This document shows, one piece after another, positions 30,810-39,885 of a stretch of 44,038 nucleotides of DNA. A program made the translations under genes and the position numbers. Under the pieces are notes generated by a model. The model did not search any database, was not told where the DNA came from, and saw only the letters and a program-made list of their open reading frames with translations. Each line of letters starts with the position of its first letter. Position 1 is the stretch's first letter. Source of the DNA: Planctomycetota bacterium (lineage in GTDB: Bacteria > Planctomycetota > UBA1135 > UBA2386); NCBI GenBank assembly GCA_016795295.1, contig JAEUHP010000049.1:1-44038 (forward strand), given 5' to 3'.

Positions 30810-31981
30810 CTGCGGTCGACGGGGTGCGCATCCTGCACCTGTTCGCCAACTTCAAGTGGACCGGTCCCGCCGACCCGGCGATCCGCACCGCGGTGCGCCT
30901 GCGCCAGCTCGGCCTCGACGTGGTGTTCGCCCAGGCCGGCCACACGCTGCCGCGCACCGAGCACCGGATCGCCGCCGAACTGGCGGCGCGCTCGGTGCCG
31001 GTGGTCACCGGTTTGCAGCTGCGCAAACACTTCCATTTGCCGTCGCTGACCGCCGACCTCGCGGCCCTGCGCGCGCTGCTGCTGCGCGACCGGTACCAGC
31101 TGGTGCACTGCCACCTGCCGGCGGACCATCTGCTCGCGGCGCTCGCCTGCCGTCGGCTGGCGCAGCCGCCGCTCCTGGTGCGCACCGTGTACGAACCGGA
31201 AGCGCCGCGGCTCGGCGTGCGCATGCGCTACGCCTTCCGCAGAACCGCGGGCGTGGTGGTGCCGACCGAACGGGCGCGGCAGGGCCTGGTCGGCCGCTGT
31301 GGTCTCGACCTGGACCGGGTCCTGCGGCTCGAACCGGTCACCGAGCCGCAGCGTCTGGACGGTCCGGATCAGCGCGCGCGCTGGGGGCTCGGTCCCGAGC
31401 AGCTCGTGGTCGGCATCACGGCGCGCATCCAGCCGCATCGGCGTTTCGACCTGCTGTGGGACGTTGCCTCGCGAGTCACGGCGCAGCTGCCGAACGCGCG
31501 CTTCGTCTTGCTCGGGCGCGGCAACGAAGTCGACACCCGCGCGCTGGTCACCGAGCCGATCGCGAAGCGCGGCCTGCAGCCGTTCGTGGTGTTGCCCGGC
31601 TACCAGCGCGGCCTGGACTACCACAGCGCGCTGCGTTCGCTGGATGCGTTCCTGTTCCTGGTGCCCGGCAGCGATGGCACCTGCCGCGCGGTGGCCGACG
31701 CGATGGCGTTCGGTCTGCCGGTGGTGGCCACCGACCGCGGCATCCTGCCCGAATTGCTCGCCACGCGGCGGCCGGGCGAAGTGCCGGGCGTGGCGTGCCG
31801 GGAGGACGCCGCGACCCTGGCCGCGGCCCTGCTCGAACTGCTGCGCGACGCGGGGCTGCGCCGCGCCCGCGGTGCGGCGGCGCTGCGCCGCGCCCAGCTC
31901 GACATGGATCCCGAGCGGGCGGCCCGCGCACTGCGCACGTTCTACCAACAGCTGCTCGACCGCCGCGAGGTGCCGCGGTGA
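30806..31981 (+). CDS. GT4-family glycosyltransferase
   Basis: 391 residues with the GT-B layout. The N-terminus is ILHLFANFKWTGPADPAIRTAV and the acceptor region has LVHCHLPADHLLAALA. The C-terminal domain has VGITARIQPHRRFDLLWD and VLLGRGNE. The family EX7E signature is replaced by Asp at both positions (GSDGTCRAVADAMAFGLPVV). This is seen in a subgroup of envelope GT4 enzymes, so it does not by itself mean loss of function. GTGA coupling on both sides places it firmly in the envelope operon. The start is GTG at 30806. Confidence 0.88.
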   Translation: MTAVDGVRILHLFANFKWTGPADPAIRTAVRLRQLGLDVVFAQAGHTLPRTEHRIAAELAARSVPVVTGLQLRKHFHLPSLTADLAALRALLLRDRYQLVHCHLPADHLLAALACRRLAQPPLLVRTVYEPEAPRLGVRMRYAFRRTAGVVVPTERARQGLVGRCGLDLDRVLRLEPVTEPQRLDGPDQRARWGLGPEQLVVGITARIQPHRRFDLLWDVASRVTAQLPNARFVLLGRGNEVDTRALVTEPIAKRGLQPFVVLPGYQRGLDYHSALRSLDAFLFLVPGSDGTCRAVADAMAFGLPVVATDRGILPELLATRRPGEVPGVACREDAATLAAALLELLRDAGLRRARGAAALRRAQLDMDPERAARALRTFYQQLLDRREVPR

Positions 31982-32994
31982 CTGCGCTCGGCGCCGCGGA
32001 TGCGCCGGTGGTGGAGCGCTGGTGGCGGGAGTTCTGCAGCACGGGGCGGCTGCCGGCCGAGCTGGTGCTGGTGCAAGGCCGGCTGATCCGGGCCGTGCAT
32101 CGCGGCGCGTTGCCGTCTGGGCCGGTGTTCGTCAAAACGATGGCGTTCCCGCGCCCGCGCGACCGGCTGCGTTACCTGCTGCGGCCGTTGCCGGGGGCCC
32201 ACGAAGCGCGGCTCTTGCGCGTGGCTGCGGCAGCGGGCGTGCCGGTGCCGGAAGTGCTCGCGGTGCGCACCGCGCGCCGCTGGCTCTTGCCGCATCGCTC
32301 CCTGCTGGTGCTGCGCGCCTTGCCGGTCGCGGCTGTGCCAGCACCGCCGCCGTTGGCCACCGCGGCGCACCTGGGCCTGCGCCTGCTCGAAGCTGGCATC
32401 GAGCCGCTCGACTTGCACGTGGGCAACTTCGTGGCCCTGGCGAACGGCTCGTTCGCGGTGCTGGACCTGCAGTCGGCTAGGTGTGGGCCTTGGGTGGGGC
32501 CGCAGCGGCGCGCGCGCAAGCGGGTGGCCGCGCGGCTCCTGCGCGAAGTCTGGCCGCGCGAGCCAGCGGGAGTGGCGCCGGTGCTCGAAGCGGGCCTGCT
32601 GCGCTCGGCAGGCGAAGCGCAGCAGGCGGTGGCGGTGGGGCAGCGGGCGGCGGCGCGCTGGCTGCGTTCTCGGTTGCACCGCTGCTGCACGACGTCGACG
32701 GAGTTCGTGGTCGTGGGGCGGTGGTGGGGGCGGGAGTATCGCCGGCGTGAGGTGGCGGCCGTGCGGTGGTTGCCGGCGCAGTCGTTGGCGCGGCAGGCGT
32801 GGCTCGGGGCGCGGGCGCTGGCGGTCTGCGAAGGGCAGGCTTCGGCAGTGTGCGGGCTGCGGCTGGGCTGGTGGGCGAAAGCCGGCAGGGGACAGCTCGC
32901 CGTGCCGGCCGCGTGCGGGGCGGCGGAGGCGCAAGCGGCCGTGTCGGCGGCCCTCGCGGCCTACGCACGGCATCGGGCGGCGATCGACGGATGA
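31978..32994 (+). CDS. WaaP/Kdo-kinase-like lipopolysaccharide kinase
   Basis: 338 residues from a GTG inside the previous stop. The kinase-like fold shows the beta-3 Lys53 in VFVKTM, the catalytic loop DLHVGN with Asp145, and the metal-binding VLDLQ Asp163. These are the three elements of the WaaP/InaA/RIO-like group, which phosphorylate inner-core heptose or Kdo of LPS. The N-lobe is short. The C-terminal 130 residues are Trp/Arg-rich and diverge from characterised WaaP. Together with the GT2 and GT4 genes this suggests phosphorylated core assembly. The exact acceptor is not determined. Confidence 0.78.
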   Translation: MTALGAADAPVVERWWREFCSTGRLPAELVLVQGRLIRAVHRGALPSGPVFVKTMAFPRPRDRLRYLLRPLPGAHEARLLRVAAAAGVPVPEVLAVRTARRWLLPHRSLLVLRALPVAAVPAPPPLATAAHLGLRLLEAGIEPLDLHVGNFVALANGSFAVLDLQSARCGPWVGPQRRARKRVAARLLREVWPREPAGVAPVLEAGLLRSAGEAQQAVAVGQRAAARWLRSRLHRCCTTSTEFVVVGRWWGREYRRREVAAVRWLPAQSLARQAWLGARALAVCEGQASAVCGLRLGWWAKAGRGQLAVPAACGAAEAQAAVSAALAAYARHRAAIDG

Positions 32995-33050
32995 GGTGTC
33001 TGGCGCGCGGCGGTAGCGCGCGGGCGCGGTAGCCTGGGGCCAGAGGCGGT

Positions 33051-36000
33051 ATGGTGCCGCCGCCGCCGTACATGGAGTTCCTCTCGTTCTTGTTCTTCGG
33101 CCTCCTGTTGGTGGTCGTGGTCGGCGCCGTGCTCGGCATCGTCGCCAAGGTGCGCACCGACCATTTGCGGAGCCGTGTGCACGGCCTGGAACTCGAAGTG
33201 CGCGCCCTGCGCCGCGAACTGCGCGGCGACGCCTGCACCCCGACCTCGGCCGCGGCACCTGCGGCAGCGCCGCCGCCGCTGCCGGCCACGGCGCCACCCT
33301 GCCCGGCGCCCGATGCGGCCACTGCACCGTGGCCCGAGCCTGCACCCACACCGCCGCCGCTGCCCGACCCCACCGCGGTGCCGCAGCCCCCGCGCGCGCC
33401 CAGCACGCCGCTGCCCGAACCCGTAGCCACGGCCGCGGACCCCACGCCGCCGCGCGAACCCACCGACCGCTTCGCCGAGGTCGAACAGGCCCTCGGCACC
33501 CGCTGGCTCACCTGGGTCGGCACCGGGTTGCTGTTCCTCGGCGTCGCCTTCTTTCTCAAGTACGCCTACGACCGCGACTGGCTCGGCCACCTGTTCGGCC
33601 CGCGCCTGCGCATCGCCACCGCCGCCGCCGCCGCGCTCGGCCTCGCCGCCACCGGGGTGGCGAACCTGCGCCGGGGCCTGCATTCGTTCGGCCACAGCCT
33701 GCTCGGCGGTGGCCAAGCGCTCGCCTACCTGACCATCTACGCGGCGTTCCAGCCCGCGGTGCGCGTCGTCGACGCGCCGCTGCTGGATCCGACCATGGCG
33801 TTTCTCGCCATGGCGCTGGTCACGGCCGTGGGCCTGTGGGCGGCGGTGCGCCTCGACGCGCTGCCGATGGCCTTCCTCGCCGTGCTCGGGGGTTTCGCCG
33901 CGCCGGTGCTGGTGCAGAGCGGCCAGGACCATCGCGACCTGTTGGGCTCGTACTTGCTGCTGCTCGACCTCGGCGTGCTGTGGGTGGCAGCCCGACGGCG
34001 GTGGCGGGCATTGGACGTGCTGGCGTTCGTCGGCACCGCGGTGCTGTTCGGGGGCTGGCTCGGGGCCTGGCGCCACCAGCACCCGCAGCCCGACGCAACC
34101 CTGGTGTGGCTGTGCCTGTTCCACGCGCTGTTCGCCTGCCTACCGCTCCTGCAGCATCTGCGGCAGCGCACGGCGGTGACCGTCGAACGCTTCGCGCTCT
34201 TGCTGGGCAACATCGCGTGGACGTTCGGCTGCGCCTCATGGCTCCTGCACGACGTGGCGCCGCGATGGCTCGCAGCGCTGTGCCTGGTGGCAGCCGTGCT
34301 CTACCTCGGGCTCGGCCTGTGGCTCGCCCGGCGGGTCGCCGACGACCGCCGCACCCGCGACGGTTGCCACGGCCTCGCCGCCCTCCTGCTCACGCTCGGC
34401 CTGTTCCACCTGTTGCCGGGCGAGACCGGCATGCTGGCCTGGAGCCTCGAAGCGATCGTGCTGCTGTGGCTCGGCCACCGTTTCGCGCACCCGACGACCC
34501 GCTGGGCGGCGCTCGCCGTGCTCGCTGCGGCACTGCTGCGCATCGGGTTCGTGCTGCCGCTCCCCGAGCCGTCCGCACCGCTGTTGCAGAACTCTTGGAG
34601 TGCCACCGTGCTGTTCGCGGGCCTCGCTCTGGCCGCGTTCGGCGGGTTGCATCGGTGGTTCTCGGCCACCACCGTCGAACGACGCCTCGGCGCGTTCGCT
34701 TGCCTCGGTGCCTGGTTCGGGATGCTGCTGGTGCCCACACTCGAGATCGCGCGCCACGCCGCGGGCCATCCGGCAGCGTGGTCCGCAGGCCTGCCAGCCC
34801 TGGCGATCGCCTGGGTGCAGGTGGCCGGCAGCGCTGCGCTGTGGGGGGCGGCGGTGCGCCTGCGGGCCACGGGGCCGCTCGCGGCCGCCTACTTGCCGCT
34901 CGCAGCCCTCGCCGTGGCGCTCGCCCTGGCCTACCAGCACTATCCCGTCCAGGGCTGGCCGTTGCTGAACGGTTGCTGCGTGGTCGGTTTGGCCGGGATC
35001 GCGCTGCTCGCCGGCCTCGAACGCACGGCGCAGAGCCTGGCCGGGTCGGGCCACGCGGCACGGCCCGGGGGTTGGTCGCAGGCGGCGCTGGCGCTCGGCC
35101 TCTTCGAGGCGGCCGCATGGCTGCAGCGCGGGGATGCCGTTGCCGAAGCCCCGGTGGCCCGGCTGCTGCCGGGATGGCTGTGGCTCGGCGTGGCGCTGGC
35201 CACCAGCCTCGCGGGGGCGGCGTTGTCCAGCCGGCGCACGCTTGGGTTCGCTCAAGTGCCGTTGGCTGCTGCGGTGTTGGCAGGGCTGGTGGCGCAGCAT
35301 GGCGCGGGCAGCCCGCGGCGGCTGTTCGCCCATCCCGAGTTCGCCTTCGGCTTGCTGGTGGCGGCCGTGGTCGCTGGCCAGCGCGGGATGTTCCGCAGGA
35401 ACGGTGGTGGTGCGGATGCGGACCGTTGTGCCGCGGGCGCGTTGCTCCTGGGGCTCTGGTTCGGCGCCGCGGACGTGGTGTCGTTCTGCGTGCAGCTGGC
35501 GCACGAGCGAGTGGGTTGGGCCTGCTGGGGGCTCGGCGTGGTGGCGGTGCTCGGCGCCCTCGGTGGTGGGGTCCGTGCCCGGGCCACCGGCAACCGGGCC
35601 CTCGGGGCGGTGGCGCTCGTGGTGCTGCCGTTCTCGGTGCCGCTGGCGTTCCTGGTCTACACCCTGCCCTGGTCGGCGGGCTGGATGTTCTGCAACCTGC
35701 GCTTCGCACTCGTGGTGACGGTGGTGGTGGCGCTGGCGGTTTGGGCGCGCGAAGTGCCTTGGCGCTGGCTGCGCTGGGTGGCCGGTGGGGCGGGGCTGCT
35801 CGGGCTCACCCTGGAGCCGCCGGCGTGGTTCCTGGAGCACGTCGCCGAATCGACCGAAGCCGCGCGGCTCGCGCTGTTCTCGGTGACGGTGACCTGGGTG
35901 GTGACGGGTGCTCTCGCGATGGTGGTCGGATTCTGGCTGCGGGTGCGGGCCCTGCGGCTCGTGGCGCTCGGGCTGTTCGCCTTGTTGGCCGGCAAGCTGC

Positions 36001-36125
36001 TGGTGCTCGACATGTCCGGGGCGCAGCAGCTCTACCGGATCCTCGCGTTCGTGCTGGTGGGGCTGGTGTTCGTGGCCTTGTCGTGGGGCTACCACCGGGT
36101 CGAGCGGCGGCTGGCTCGGGGGTAG
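33051..36125 (+). CDS. Large DUF2339 polytopic membrane protein
   Basis: 1024 residues. An N-terminal helix (about 8-30) is followed by a short coiled coil (RSRVHGLELEVRALRREL) and a long Pro/Ala/Thr-rich linker to about 140. RFAEVEQALGTRWLTWVGTGLLFLGVAFFLKYAYDRDWL follows, the hallmark of DUF2339, then more than 20 hydrophobic helices to the end. DUF2339 proteins are widespread and uncharacterised; transport or envelope biogenesis is often guessed. The ATG at 33051 gives a VPPPPY head; the ATG at 33072 (MEFLSFLFFG) is an equally good start. Confidence 0.85.
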   Translation: MVPPPPYMEFLSFLFFGLLLVVVVGAVLGIVAKVRTDHLRSRVHGLELEVRALRRELRGDACTPTSAAAPAAAPPPLPATAPPCPAPDAATAPWPEPAPTPPPLPDPTAVPQPPRAPSTPLPEPVATAADPTPPREPTDRFAEVEQALGTRWLTWVGTGLLFLGVAFFLKYAYDRDWLGHLFGPRLRIATAAAAALGLAATGVANLRRGLHSFGHSLLGGGQALAYLTIYAAFQPAVRVVDAPLLDPTMAFLAMALVTAVGLWAAVRLDALPMAFLAVLGGFAAPVLVQSGQDHRDLLGSYLLLLDLGVLWVAARRRWRALDVLAFVGTAVLFGGWLGAWRHQHPQPDATLVWLCLFHALFACLPLLQHLRQRTAVTVERFALLLGNIAWTFGCASWLLHDVAPRWLAALCLVAAVLYLGLGLWLARRVADDRRTRDGCHGLAALLLTLGLFHLLPGETGMLAWSLEAIVLLWLGHRFAHPTTRWAALAVLAAALLRIGFVLPLPEPSAPLLQNSWSATVLFAGLALAAFGGLHRWFSATTVERRLGAFACLGAWFGMLLVPTLEIARHAAGHPAAWSAGLPALAIAWVQVAGSAALWGAAVRLRATGPLAAAYLPLAALAVALALAYQHYPVQGWPLLNGCCVVGLAGIALLAGLERTAQSLAGSGHAARPGGWSQAALALGLFEAAAWLQRGDAVAEAPVARLLPGWLWLGVALATSLAGAALSSRRTLGFAQVPLAAAVLAGLVAQHGAGSPRRLFAHPEFAFGLLVAAVVAGQRGMFRRNGGGADADRCAAGALLLGLWFGAADVVSFCVQLAHERVGWACWGLGVVAVLGALGGGVRARATGNRALGAVALVVLPFSVPLAFLVYTLPWSAGWMFCNLRFALVVTVVVALAVWAREVPWRWLRWVAGGAGLLGLTLEPPAWFLEHVAESTEAARLALFSVTVTWVVTGALAMVVGFWLRVRALRLVALGLFALLAGKLLVLDMSGAQQLYRILAFVLVGLVFVALSWGYHRVERRLARG

Positions 36126-36152
36126 CAGCGCGGTGCCGCCAGCTCCCTCCGC

Positions 36153-37466
36153 TCACCGCCCGCCAGCCCCCGTGATGCCATCCCGCTGCAACTCTGCGGT
36201 TCCCGCAGGACCGGCCACGGTGCCCTCGGGATGCCGGTACCAACCGGGATCCGCATACGAATCCAGCTCGTCCCGCACCTTGAGCACCGTCACCATGCCG
36301 CCCATGGTGACATAGCCGAACCCGGCCGCCCCGCCGACCATCGGTTGGCTGTTCTTCGGCAGCGGCGCCTGGTCGATGTCGGGCGGCGGCACGCTCGCAT
36401 AACCCGGGAGATGTGGGAAGTCGGGCAACACCTCGGCGAGCCGCCGGTCGAAGCGGCTCGGATCGACGCCGGTGAGGTTCGGCACGTCGTGGCCCATCTG
36501 GGTCATCACGTGGTGGGTCATGTGGCAGTGCATCGCCCAGTCGCCCGGCGCATCGGCCACGAACTCCACCGTGCGCGTGCTGCCGGTTGGCACCAGCACG
36601 GTCGTCTCGGGCCAGCGCGCCGCCTTCGGGATCACACCGCCGTCGGTTGCGGTGACTTCGAAGGCGAAGCCGTGCAGGTGGATCGGGTGGTGGTCCATCG
36701 GACTCAGGTTGCCGATGCGGATGCGCACGCGTTGCCCGGTGCGCGCCACCATCGGGGCGGTGGCCGGAAACACCGCGCCGTTGAACGTCAGCACGTTGAA
36801 GTCGGTCATCTCGACCACGTTCGGCCGTTCGCAGCCGACCGGCAGCGCCCATTCGCTGAGCAGGTACGCGAAGTCGCGGTCGGGCAGCGGCTCGTCCGGC
36901 GTGCGCGGATGCACCACGAACAGGCCCATCAGGCCCATCGCCATCTGCACCATCTCGTCGTGGTGGCTGTGGTAGAGGAAGGTGCCGTGCTGGCGCAGCG
37001 TGAACTCGTAGCGGAACGTCTCGCCGGGCTCGATCGAGCGCTGGGTCAGGCCGCCGACGCCGTCCATGCCGTTGGGCAGGAACAGGCCGTGCCAGTGCAC
37101 CGTGGTCGGTTCGGTGAGGCGGTTGGTCACGTAGATGCGCACGCGGTCGCCCTCGACGGCTTCGAGGGTGGGGCCGTGCACGCGGCCGTTGTAACCCCAG
37201 CAATTGGCCTCCAGGCCCGGGGCGAAGCGATGGCGCACCGGTTCGGCGACCAGATGGAACACCTTGACGCCGTCGACGATGCGGAACGGCAGGGTGGCGC
37301 CGTTCGGCGTTTCGACCGGGCGGTAGTCGATGCCCGGCAGCCCGGGAGGCAGCGGCGGTGCGGCGTGGTTGGGACGGCTACGCTGCGGTGCCGTGGCGCC
37401 GAGCAGATGGGCCGCGAGGCCCGAACCGGCGCTGGCGGCGAGGAAAGTGCGGCGAGTGGTGGTCAT
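36153..37466 (-). CDS. Tat-exported multicopper oxidase
   Basis: 437 residues. The TTTRRTFLAASAGSG head is a twin-arginine signal, so copper is loaded before or during export. All four copper motifs are present: TVHWHG, TFLYHSHHD, MDHHPIHLHGF and DWAMHCHMTHH. The last includes the type 1 Cys. Met-rich stretches (EMVQMAMGLMG, MTQMG) suit cuprous ion handling. It is probably a periplasmic Cu(I) or phenol oxidase of the CopA/CueO type. Its ATG overlaps the stop of the TolC-like gene (ATGA), and it is the last gene of the leftward metal cluster. Confidence 0.93.
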   Translation of the reverse strand: MTTTRRTFLAASAGSGLAAHLLGATAPQRSRPNHAAPPLPPGLPGIDYRPVETPNGATLPFRIVDGVKVFHLVAEPVRHRFAPGLEANCWGYNGRVHGPTLEAVEGDRVRIYVTNRLTEPTTVHWHGLFLPNGMDGVGGLTQRSIEPGETFRYEFTLRQHGTFLYHSHHDEMVQMAMGLMGLFVVHPRTPDEPLPDRDFAYLLSEWALPVGCERPNVVEMTDFNVLTFNGAVFPATAPMVARTGQRVRIRIGNLSPMDHHPIHLHGFAFEVTATDGGVIPKAARWPETTVLVPTGSTRTVEFVADAPGDWAMHCHMTHHVMTQMGHDVPNLTGVDPSRFDRRLAEVLPDFPHLPGYASVPPPDIDQAPLPKNSQPMVGGAAGFGYVTMGGMVTVLKVRDELDSYADPGWYRHPEGTVAGPAGTAELQRDGITGAGGR

Positions 37467-38863
37467 GGCGGGTCGCGGCGGTCGGTGGGCCAGTAGGGAC
37501 GCAGTTCGGTGCTCGGGCGGCTGCCGGCTCGCAGTTCGTCGCAGTCGAGCTGCGCCAGATGCGCGGTGCGCAGTTCGTCGAGCAGGGTCCGATAGTCGTC
37601 GAGTTGCTGCAGGCGTTCCTGGAGCACGGGGAAGGCGCCGCGCTGCATGGCGTGGTAGAGCTGCTCGGTGCGGAACAGCGATTCGGCGCGCGCTGGCAGT
37701 TGGTGGTCGCGCCAGTAGGCGAGGCGGCGGGCGGTGTGGAGGAGTCGCTGCTCGGCCAGCCGTGCGGCGGCGCGCACTTCGATGGCGAGTTGGGCGTATT
37801 GGTGCAGGGCCGCGCGCAGTTCGGCCCCGGCAAGGGCGGCGCGGGCCTGGCCACGGTCGAACAACGGCAGCTCGACCGTGAACTTCGGCCCGAACTGCCA
37901 GCTCTCGCCCGGATCGCGTTGCGCGGCCATGCCGAGGTCGAGGGTGCGCAGGAAACCCTGCACATCGGCCAGCCGCGCTTGCTCGGCGAGGGCGTGGAGT
38001 TGGGCGCGTTGCGCGCGCAGCTCCAGCGAGCGGTCGACGGCGGTGCTCTCGACTTCGAGCTGGGGGGCCTCTGCCAGCGCGGCGAACGGCTCGATCGGCA
38101 ACTCGCCGCGCACCGTCCAGCCGGTGGCTTCGCCCCACAGGCCGAGCCACGCCTGCAGTGGCTCGCGGGCTTCGCGTGCCGCCTGCTCGGCGGTGGCCAG
38201 GTCCAGGCGCACGCGGCCGGCGCGCACCCGTTCCTCGGCGACCTGCTGGTCGGTGGCGTTGCCGGCCTGGTGCAGCACCAGCATCAACTCGAGACCGGCG
38301 TCCGCAGTGGCTTGGCGACGGCGTTCGAGTTCGACCAGTTGCTGCGCGGCGCGCAGGTGCACGAAGGCGCGGCGCACCGCGAACGCCACGTGCACGAGTT
38401 CGCGCGTCACTTCGGCCGCGGTGCGTTCGAGTTGCTGGGCGGCGAGCCGGGTGCGCAGCGGCCGCACGAACAGGTCGACCAGCGGCTGCACCAGACCGAA
38501 CTCGATCTCCCCCTGGCGGCCCACCACGACGGCGGGGTCGGCGTCGAGCACCGGGTTGCGCAGGAGACCCGCCTGCACGAACTCGGCGCGGGCGATGCCC
38601 AGGCGTTCGCAGGTGGCGCGCAGGCCGCGGTGGTTGGCGAATGCGATCCGCACCGCCTCGGTCTCGGTGAGGTCGTCGGCGAGCCATTCGCGGCACGCGG
38701 CGGCGAGTTCGGGCTCGAGGTCTGTGCTCGCGGGCAACCACACCTCGGTCTGCAGGCGCGCGCGCAGGTCGTTCTGGACGGCGTCGCGTTCGGCGGCCGG
38801 GTCGGTGCTGGTGCAGCCGCCGAACAGGGCTGCGCTCGCCAACCACAGGCTGCGCAGGCTCAT
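37463..38863 (-). CDS. TolC-like outer membrane efflux lipoprotein
   Basis: 466 residues. The signal ends in LFGGCTSTD, a lipobox-like site, suggesting an outer-membrane lipoprotein like CusC or OprM. Long alpha-helical stretches typical of the TolC/OEP family follow: FVQAGLLRNPVLDADP, FGLVQPLVDLFVRPLRTRLAA, and the matching second repeat with FGPKFTVELPLFDRGQARAALAGAEL. These build the periplasmic tunnel. No RND or MFP partner lies in the cluster, so its pump may be elsewhere, or it may serve another purpose. Coupled by ATGA overlaps to both neighbours. Confidence 0.9.
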   Translation of the reverse strand: MSLRSLWLASAALFGGCTSTDPAAERDAVQNDLRARLQTEVWLPASTDLEPELAAACREWLADDLTETEAVRIAFANHRGLRATCERLGIARAEFVQAGLLRNPVLDADPAVVVGRQGEIEFGLVQPLVDLFVRPLRTRLAAQQLERTAAEVTRELVHVAFAVRRAFVHLRAAQQLVELERRRQATADAGLELMLVLHQAGNATDQQVAEERVRAGRVRLDLATAEQAAREAREPLQAWLGLWGEATGWTVRGELPIEPFAALAEAPQLEVESTAVDRSLELRAQRAQLHALAEQARLADVQGFLRTLDLGMAAQRDPGESWQFGPKFTVELPLFDRGQARAALAGAELRAALHQYAQLAIEVRAAARLAEQRLLHTARRLAYWRDHQLPARAESLFRTEQLYHAMQRGAFPVLQERLQQLDDYRTLLDELRTAHLAQLDCDELRAGSRPSTELRPYWPTDRRDPP

Positions 38864-39054
38864 CGGTGGCTCCCGACGCCGCTGGCCGGCGGGGCGCTGG
38901 TGCGCGGCGGCGCGATGCGGGGCAAGGGAGCTGGCGCGGCGATGGTGGCACCCGGGTGCGCTGGGTGATGCACGGTGTCCACCGGCAGGGGAGGTGCGGT
39001 GCACGCGGTGCACGCAGTGAACAGCAGCCACAGCACCGGACGGCGGCGGGTCAT
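38860..39054 (-). CDS. Tiny exported lipoprotein of unknown function
   Basis: 64 residues: a basic head (TRRRP), a hydrophobic core with tandem TAC motifs (LLFTACTACTAPP) as the lipobox-like site, then a Pro/Ala/His-containing tail (DTVHHPAHPG). There is no domain. Its reality is supported by precise ATGA overlaps with genes on both sides and by the signal-like head, not by homology. It may be a small envelope partner of the metal cluster. Confidence 0.6.
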   Translation of the reverse strand: MTRRRPVLWLLFTACTACTAPPLPVDTVHHPAHPGATIAAPAPLPRIAPPRTSAPPASGVGSHR

Positions 39055-39779
39055 CGACCGGCCTCCGCGGCTCCGGTGCGCGGCTGCGGCACGTGCGGCG
39101 TGCTGGCCGGTCGCCCGGCGGCGCTGGTCCGGGCCTTGGCCAGGGCGCCCGCCGGGTCCCGTTCGACGGCGGCGAGGTGGCGGAGCGACGCCAGATGCAC
39201 CAGTTCGTCCCCGACCTGCACCACGGCATTCGGCGCCACCGGCTCGCCGGAGACCGGGCAGGTGGGGTTGTCGAGATCGCGCACCTCCGGCAACAGCAGG
39301 TGCACCAGGGTGGTCTGGGCATCGCGGCGGGCGCGCTCGACGCATTCGGCGCAGCAGACCTGGAACTCGTGGCCTTGGAGGACCACCGTCTCGGCGAACG
39401 CGCCGATCGGGTTGCCGGTGACGGGGCACTTCGGGTTGCGGTGGCGCTGCGGCACCGGGAACGCGGTCTGCACGGCTGCCGGCACGTCGGCCTGGACCTT
39501 GGGCACACACGGCTTGCAGCACAGGTAGATGCGGCCAGCCGGAGTGTCGGTGAACAGCTCCAGCGAGGCGGCTTTGCCCATGATCGGGCAGGTGTTGTTG
39601 GGGAAGCTGGGCACGACGACGGCGGGGGCCGTGCCAGTGTCGGCCGGCTGCGCCGCGGCTGTGGGGGTTGGGGCGGCTGCCGGCGTTGGGGCGGCCGTGG
39701 GTGCGGGTGCCGGAGCGGGGGCGGAGCAGGCCGCGGCGAGCAGGGACAACAGAGCGCGGGAACAGAGGGAACGGATCAT
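39051..39779 (-). CDS. Exported lipoprotein with three Cys-Pro-x-x-Gly (YHS-like) modules
   Basis: 242 residues. The signal MIRSLCSRALLSLLAAACS ends at a lipobox-like Cys, followed by a Pro/Ala/Thr linker to about 55. Three modules follow with CPIMGK, CPVTGNPIG and CPVSGEPV. The first two are each followed by a second Cys cluster (YLCCKPC, FQVCCAEC). The pattern resembles YHS/heavy-metal-binding modules that bind soft metals such as copper. The third module lacks the second cluster and reads LVHLAS instead. Upstream of the TolC-like and multicopper oxidase genes, a metal-capturing role is likely (inference). Confidence 0.75.
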   Translation of the reverse strand: MIRSLCSRALLSLLAAACSAPAPAPAPTAAPTPAAAPTPTAAAQPADTGTAPAVVVPSFPNNTCPIMGKAASLELFTDTPAGRIYLCCKPCVPKVQADVPAAVQTAFPVPQRHRNPKCPVTGNPIGAFAETVVLQGHEFQVCCAECVERARRDAQTTLVHLLLPEVRDLDNPTCPVSGEPVAPNAVVQVGDELVHLASLRHLAAVERDPAGALAKARTSAAGRPASTPHVPQPRTGAAEAGR

Positions 39780-39885
39780 GGCGGGCGGAGGAATGAGGGA
39801 GATCGCGAGCAACACGGCTCCCGCCACCCGTTCGGGTGCTACGGGGCCACGGCGCGACGCACGTCTTGCGTCGCAGACGCTCGCC

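Noticed and set aside
33329..36175. Long open frames overlapping the DUF2339 gene in other frames and on the other strand
   Set aside because: They encode Arg/Ala/Pro-rich sequence with no signal, helix or domain pattern. The DUF2339 frame explains the region.
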